A DNA stretch of 8,364 nucleotides, taken from positions 1 to 8,364 of the forward strand of contig CALZZH010000100.1 of NCBI GenBank assembly GCA_945830595.1, read 5' to 3'. The DNA comes from Avoscillospira sp945864925. Lineage in GTDB: Bacteria; Bacillota; Clostridia; Oscillospirales; Oscillospiraceae. This document shows, piece by piece, positions 6,091 through 8,364 of the stretch. The position numbers and the translations under genes were made by a program. How positions within the stretch are numbered: the first letter of the stretch is position 1; the number at the start of each line of letters is the position of its first letter. The notes under the pieces were generated by a model. It had not been told where the DNA came from and did no database searches. It saw only the letters and a list, made by a program, of their open reading frames with translations.

Positions 6091-7962
6091 TCATCCCCGG
6101 TTTTGTTCCAGCCAGATCAGCAGTACCGCCACATCGGCGGGGCTGACGCCGGAGATGCGGCTGGCCTGACCGACGGACAGGGGGCGAATCTGCTGGAGCT
6201 TCTCCCGGGCCTCCACCCGCAGGCCGGTGATGGCGCGGTAGTCCACATCCGGCGGCAGCAGGCGGCTCTCCGCCTTCTGGAACTCCGCCACCTGTTTTTC
6301 CTGGCGGGCCAGATAACCAGCGTATTTGAGCTGAATCTCCACCTGTTCCGTCACGGCTTGGGGCAGGGCCGGCCGGCCGGGATCGAAGGGGGCCAGCAGG
6401 TCATACTCCATCTGCGGCCGCCGCACCAGATCCGCCATGCGGGCGGAGCCCTGCACCGGGGCCGTGCCGTGGGCCGTCAGGAGGGCGTTGAGGGCTTCAC
6501 TCTCCGCCACGCCGCAGTGCTCCAGACGGTCCATCTCCGCCTCCACGGCGGCGTATTTCTCCTCCACAGCCCGGTACTGTTCTTCGGACACCAGGCCGAT
6601 GCGCCGTCCGATGTGGCTCAGCCGCCGGTCGGCATTGTCCTGCCGGTGGAGAAGCCGGTATTCCGACCGGGAGGTCATGATCCGGTAGGGCTCCTCGGTG
6701 CCCTTGGTCACCAGGTCGTCGATGAGGGTGCCGATGTAGCACTCCGACCGCTTCAGCACCATGGGCGGCTCGCCCTTGAGCTTCAGGGCCGCGTTGACGC
6801 CAGCCACAAAGCCCTGAACCGCCGCCTCCTCATAGCCGGAGGAGCCGTTGAACTGTCCCGCGCCGTAGAGGCCCGGGATTTTTTTGCACTCCAGAGTGGG
6901 CAGCAGCTCCGTGGGATCCACGCAGTCGTATTCGATGGCGTAGGCCGGGCGCATCATCTCCGCGTGCTCCAAGCCGGCGATGGTGTGGAGCAGCTCCAGC
7001 TGCACGTCCTCCGGCAGGGAGGAGCTGAGGCCCTGGATATACAGCTCGTCGGTGCCCAGGCCCGTTGGCTCAATGAACAGCTGGTGCCGGGGCTTGTCCG
7101 GGAACCGGTCGATTTTCGTCTCGATGGAGGGGCAGTACCGGGGGCCGACGCTCTCGATCATGCCGTTGAACAGGGGGCTGCGGGCAAAGTTCCGGCGGAT
7201 GATCTCGTGGGTTTTCTCGTTGGTATAGGTCAGCCAGCAGACGGCCTTGTTCTCCGGAGGCGTCCGGGTCTGGAAGGAGAAGGGAACCGGCACATCATCC
7301 CCCGGCTGCAGCTCCATTTTGGAAAAGTCCACACTGCGGGCGTTGACCCGGGGCGGCGTACCGGTCTTGAACCGGCGCAGGGACAAGCCCAGCTCCCGCA
7401 GGCGGTCCGAGAGAAACAGGCCCGCGTGCATGCCGTCGGGGCCGGACTCGTAGGCGCACTCGCCGGTGATGACCCGGGCGTTGAGGTAGGTGCCGGAGGC
7501 GATGACGGCGGCTTTCACCCGGTAGACCGCCCCCAGCCGGGTGACCACAGCGGCCACCTGGCCGTTTTCCAGGCGGACGTCCGTGACCATGGCCTGCTTG
7601 AGATCCAGATTTTCCTGGCACTCCAGGGTGCGCTTCATGTCCTCCTGGTATTTCCGCCGGTCAGCCTGGGCCCGCAGGGAATGAACCGCCGGCCCCTTTC
7701 CCCGGTTGAGCATCCGGTACTGGATGCAGCAGCGGTCCGCCGCCTTGGCCATCTCACCGCCCAGGGCGTCCAGCTCCCGGACCAGATGGCCCTTGCCGGT
7801 GCCGCCGATGGCCGGGTTGCAGGGCATATTGCCCACGGCATCCAGATTGATGGTGAAAATCACCGTTTTCAGCCCCATCCGGGCAGCGGCCAGGGCTGCT
7901 TCGATGCCCGCATGGCCTGCGCCGATGACGGCGATTTCATATTCTCCAGCCAGATATTCCAT
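6091..7962 (-). CDS. mnmG: tRNA uridine-5-carboxymethylaminomethyl(34) synthesis enzyme MnmG (GidA)
   Basis: The product is a 623-residue FAD enzyme that works with the GTPase MnmE to install the carboxymethylaminomethyl group on wobble uridine 34 of certain tRNAs in the cytoplasm. Visible features: dinucleotide-binding GAGHAG (14-19); CNPAIGGTGKGH (48-59) with catalytic-type C48; family signature one, GPRYCPSIETKIDRF (273-287), with C277; signature two, AGQFNGSSGYEEAAVQG (368-384); and the helical tRNA/MnmE-binding C-terminus ending ISGVSPADVAVLLIWLEQ. Length is normal for the family. Two ATGs lie six bases apart; the inner one (7962) has GGAAG at 7-nt spacing and gives MEYLAGEYEIAVIGAGHAG, which aligns with Bacillus-type N-termini, whereas the outer one (7968) is only 1 nt from that site. 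The gene stands alone: neither mnmE nor rsmG adjoins it inside the window. It has its own promoter and converges on the sigma operon. Confidence 0.97.
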   Translation of the reverse strand: MEYLAGEYEIAVIGAGHAGIEAALAAARMGLKTVIFTINLDAVGNMPCNPAIGGTGKGHLVRELDALGGEMAKAADRCCIQYRMLNRGKGPAVHSLRAQADRRKYQEDMKRTLECQENLDLKQAMVTDVRLENGQVAAVVTRLGAVYRVKAAVIASGTYLNARVITGECAYESGPDGMHAGLFLSDRLRELGLSLRRFKTGTPPRVNARSVDFSKMELQPGDDVPVPFSFQTRTPPENKAVCWLTYTNEKTHEIIRRNFARSPLFNGMIESVGPRYCPSIETKIDRFPDKPRHQLFIEPTGLGTDELYIQGLSSSLPEDVQLELLHTIAGLEHAEMMRPAYAIEYDCVDPTELLPTLECKKIPGLYGAGQFNGSSGYEEAAVQGFVAGVNAALKLKGEPPMVLKRSECYIGTLIDDLVTKGTEEPYRIMTSRSEYRLLHRQDNADRRLSHIGRRIGLVSEEQYRAVEEKYAAVEAEMDRLEHCGVAESEALNALLTAHGTAPVQGSARMADLVRRPQMEYDLLAPFDPGRPALPQAVTEQVEIQLKYAGYLARQEKQVAEFQKAESRLLPPDVDYRAITGLRVEAREKLQQIRPLSVGQASRISGVSPADVAVLLIWLEQNRG

Positions 7963-7969
7963 GTCCATG

Positions 7970-7978
7970 CTTCCTTTG
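7970..7978 (-). promoter_or_regulatory. Ribosome binding site of mnmG
   Basis: AAAGGAAG on the minus strand lies 7 nt before the ATG at 7962 but only 1 nt before the ATG at 7968. The spacing therefore decides for the inner start. Confidence 0.7.
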
Positions 7979-7992
7979 CGTGATATCGCCTT

Positions 7993-8021
7993 ATTTTATC
8001 AGTCCGTCAAACTTTTTTCAA
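7993..8021 (-). promoter_or_regulatory. Sigma-A-like promoter of mnmG
   Basis: On the minus strand -35 TTGAAA (8021-8016) and -10 TAAAAT (7998-7993) are 17 bp apart. Transcription would begin near 7986, giving a leader of about 24 nt. The -35 abuts one copy of the direct repeat AGACTTTGC (8021-8029). Confidence 0.8.
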
Positions 8022-8050
8022 GACTTTGCCGTCCGTTCGACAGACTTTGC
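8021..8050. repeat. 9-bp direct repeat with 21-bp period, possible operator
   Basis: AGACTTTGC occurs at 8021-8029 and 8042-8050, start to start 21 bp, about two helical turns. The first copy touches the mnmG -35. The second lies where the -35 of the divergent small transcript would be. A dimeric regulator bound to one face of the helix is possible but not shown. Confidence 0.4.
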
Positions 8051-8060
8051 GCCAAATCCG

Positions 8061-8069
8061 TGCTAGAAT
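8061..8069 (+). promoter_or_regulatory. Extended -10 promoter of the candidate small RNA
   Basis: TGCTAGAAT is a TGN extended -10 with TAGAAT at 8064-8069. The region 17 bp upstream (CAGACT) matches a -35 poorly, which extended -10 promoters can tolerate. Start of transcription would be near 8075-8077, right before a hairpin. Confidence 0.5.
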
Positions 8070-8075
8070 ACCATC

Positions 8076-8156
8076 ACAGCTTCACCAAAGGACGAGCTGT
8101 CGCTCATCTAAGTCCCATATCTTTTCCAGCCCCGGAGTTTCCTCCGGGGATTTTTT
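8076..8156 (+). ncRNA. Candidate small RNA divergent from mnmG
   Basis: A transcript of about 81 nt is delimited by the extended -10 at 8061-8069 and the terminator at 8130-8156. Its 5' end can form a perfect 6-bp hairpin, ACAGCT (8076-8081) with AGCTGT (8095-8100), whose loop exposes CCAAAGGAC. An alternative fold pairs GGAC plus GAGC (8090-8097) with GCTC (8102-8105) and GTCC (8112-8115). The two folds exclude each other, so a switch is possible. The stretch CATCTAAGTCCCATATCTTT would be single-stranded in the first fold. No start codon with a convincing ribosome site or sensible open frame lies inside. It does not match any riboswitch or standard RNA that I recognise. It could be a trans-acting RNA, a leader with early termination, or a remnant. 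Confidence 0.45.
8130..8156 (+). terminator. Rho-independent terminator of the candidate small RNA
   Basis: A perfect 8-bp stem, CCCCGGAG (8130-8137) with CTCCGGGG (8142-8149), has a TTTC loop and is followed by A and six Ts (8151-8156). The T-run exists only on the plus strand, so it ends rightward transcription away from mnmG. Confidence 0.88.
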
Positions 8157-8193
8157 CTTGACCGCGCAAAGAAAATCTTTTATGATGAATTCT

Positions 8194-8223
8194 GTAGGGC
8201 GGGGGCTTGCCCCCGCCGCAGGC
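8194..8223 (+). repeat. GC-rich palindromic dispersed repeat, copy 2
   Basis: This copy begins GTAGGGCGGGGGC and ends GCCCCCGCCGCAGGC, 29 of 30 bases identical to the minus-strand copy at 15-44. The single difference is in the loop, so the stem of about 9 bp is kept intact. It lies in a gene-free stretch after the small-RNA terminator. Confidence 0.7.
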
Positions 8224-8274
8224 TGTTGAATAACTATGAAAAAGAGTTCTGTGACTGAGCAGCGGGGGATGTGT

Positions 8275-8298
8275 GCAGGGGGGCAAAAAGCCCCCTGC
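8275..8298. repeat. G/C-rich hairpin with A5 loop
   Basis: GCAGGGGG (8275-8282) pairs with CCCCCTGC (8291-8298) around a loop containing AAAAA. On the minus strand the loop reads TTTTT. No clear T-run follows on either side. It may be part of a larger repeat block covering 8190-8364. No gene is visible between 8159 and 8364. Confidence 0.45.
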
Positions 8299-8312
8299 GC
8301 GTTCAATCAAAA

Positions 8313-8344
8313 GGTTTTTCGAACTTTTAGAAGTTCGAAAAACC
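8313..8344 (-). terminator. Perfect 14-bp palindrome, possible leftward terminator
   Basis: GGTTTTTCGAACTT (8313-8326) pairs perfectly with 8331-8344 around a TTAG loop. Read on the minus strand it is followed by TTTTGATT, a weak U-tract, so it may end a leftward transcript from a gene beyond the right edge. The plus-strand side has no T-run. It could also be an operator or repeat. Confidence 0.4.
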
Positions 8345-8364
8345 GCACCCAGCGGGGCGAAAAG

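Noticed and set aside
6073..7983. 636-codon plus-strand open frame opposite mnmG
   Set aside because: It mirrors the mnmG reading frame, has a biased composition and no ribosome binding site. mnmG has every signature of its family.
8076..8156. Known riboswitch, SRP RNA or 6S RNA in the mnmG upstream region
   Set aside because: The conserved cores I can recall for preQ1, c-di-GMP, fluoride and guanidine-II riboswitches and for SRP RNA do not fit. It is left as an unassigned candidate.
8026..8229. Small open frames across the right intergenic region, on both strands
   Set aside because: They pass through promoter, terminator and palindromic repeat sequence, lack ribosome sites and show no recognisable protein features.

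Overview
The window (8,364 bp, GC-rich, with strong GGAGG-type ribosome binding sites, sigma-A-like promoters and rho-independent terminators) looks like chromosome from a high-GC member of the Clostridia. The protein families, the ECF sigma/DUF4367-type membrane-protein pair and the dispersed GC-rich palindromes suggest a gut Oscillospiraceae-like organism. That placement is inferred from style and was not tested by a search.

Layout. (1) 1-93: 3' flank holding a GC-rich palindromic repeat. (2) 94-1446, minus: amidohydrolase best read as 8-oxoguanine deaminase. (3) 1447-1543: compact divergent control region with a good minus-strand promoter. (4) 1544-3868, plus: cytoplasmic family 2 glycoside hydrolase, beta-galactosidase-like, closed by a near-perfect terminator hairpin. 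(5) 4043-5781, plus: two-gene operon with ATGA overlap, an ECF sigma factor and a single-pass membrane protein with two DUF4367-like repeats outside the cell, probably its anti-sigma factor or sensor. It ends at a bidirectional terminator. (6) 5823-6090: intergenic region filled with two repeat-like palindromic sequences. (7) 6091-7962, minus: complete mnmG (gidA), a tRNA wobble-uridine modification enzyme, with its own promoter. (8) 7963-8364: no protein gene. It holds the mnmG promoter, a divergent candidate small RNA of about 80 nt with its own extended -10 and terminator, a second copy of the end repeat in opposite orientation, and two hairpins.

The genes do not form one pathway. Purine-lesion salvage, sugar hydrolysis, envelope sensing and tRNA modification sit side by side as separate transcription units. 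The least explained element is the small transcript divergent from mnmG. It is bounded by a promoter and a terminator, and a 9-bp direct repeat with a 21-bp period lies over or beside both -35 regions. No clear new multi-gene defence or mobile system is visible.
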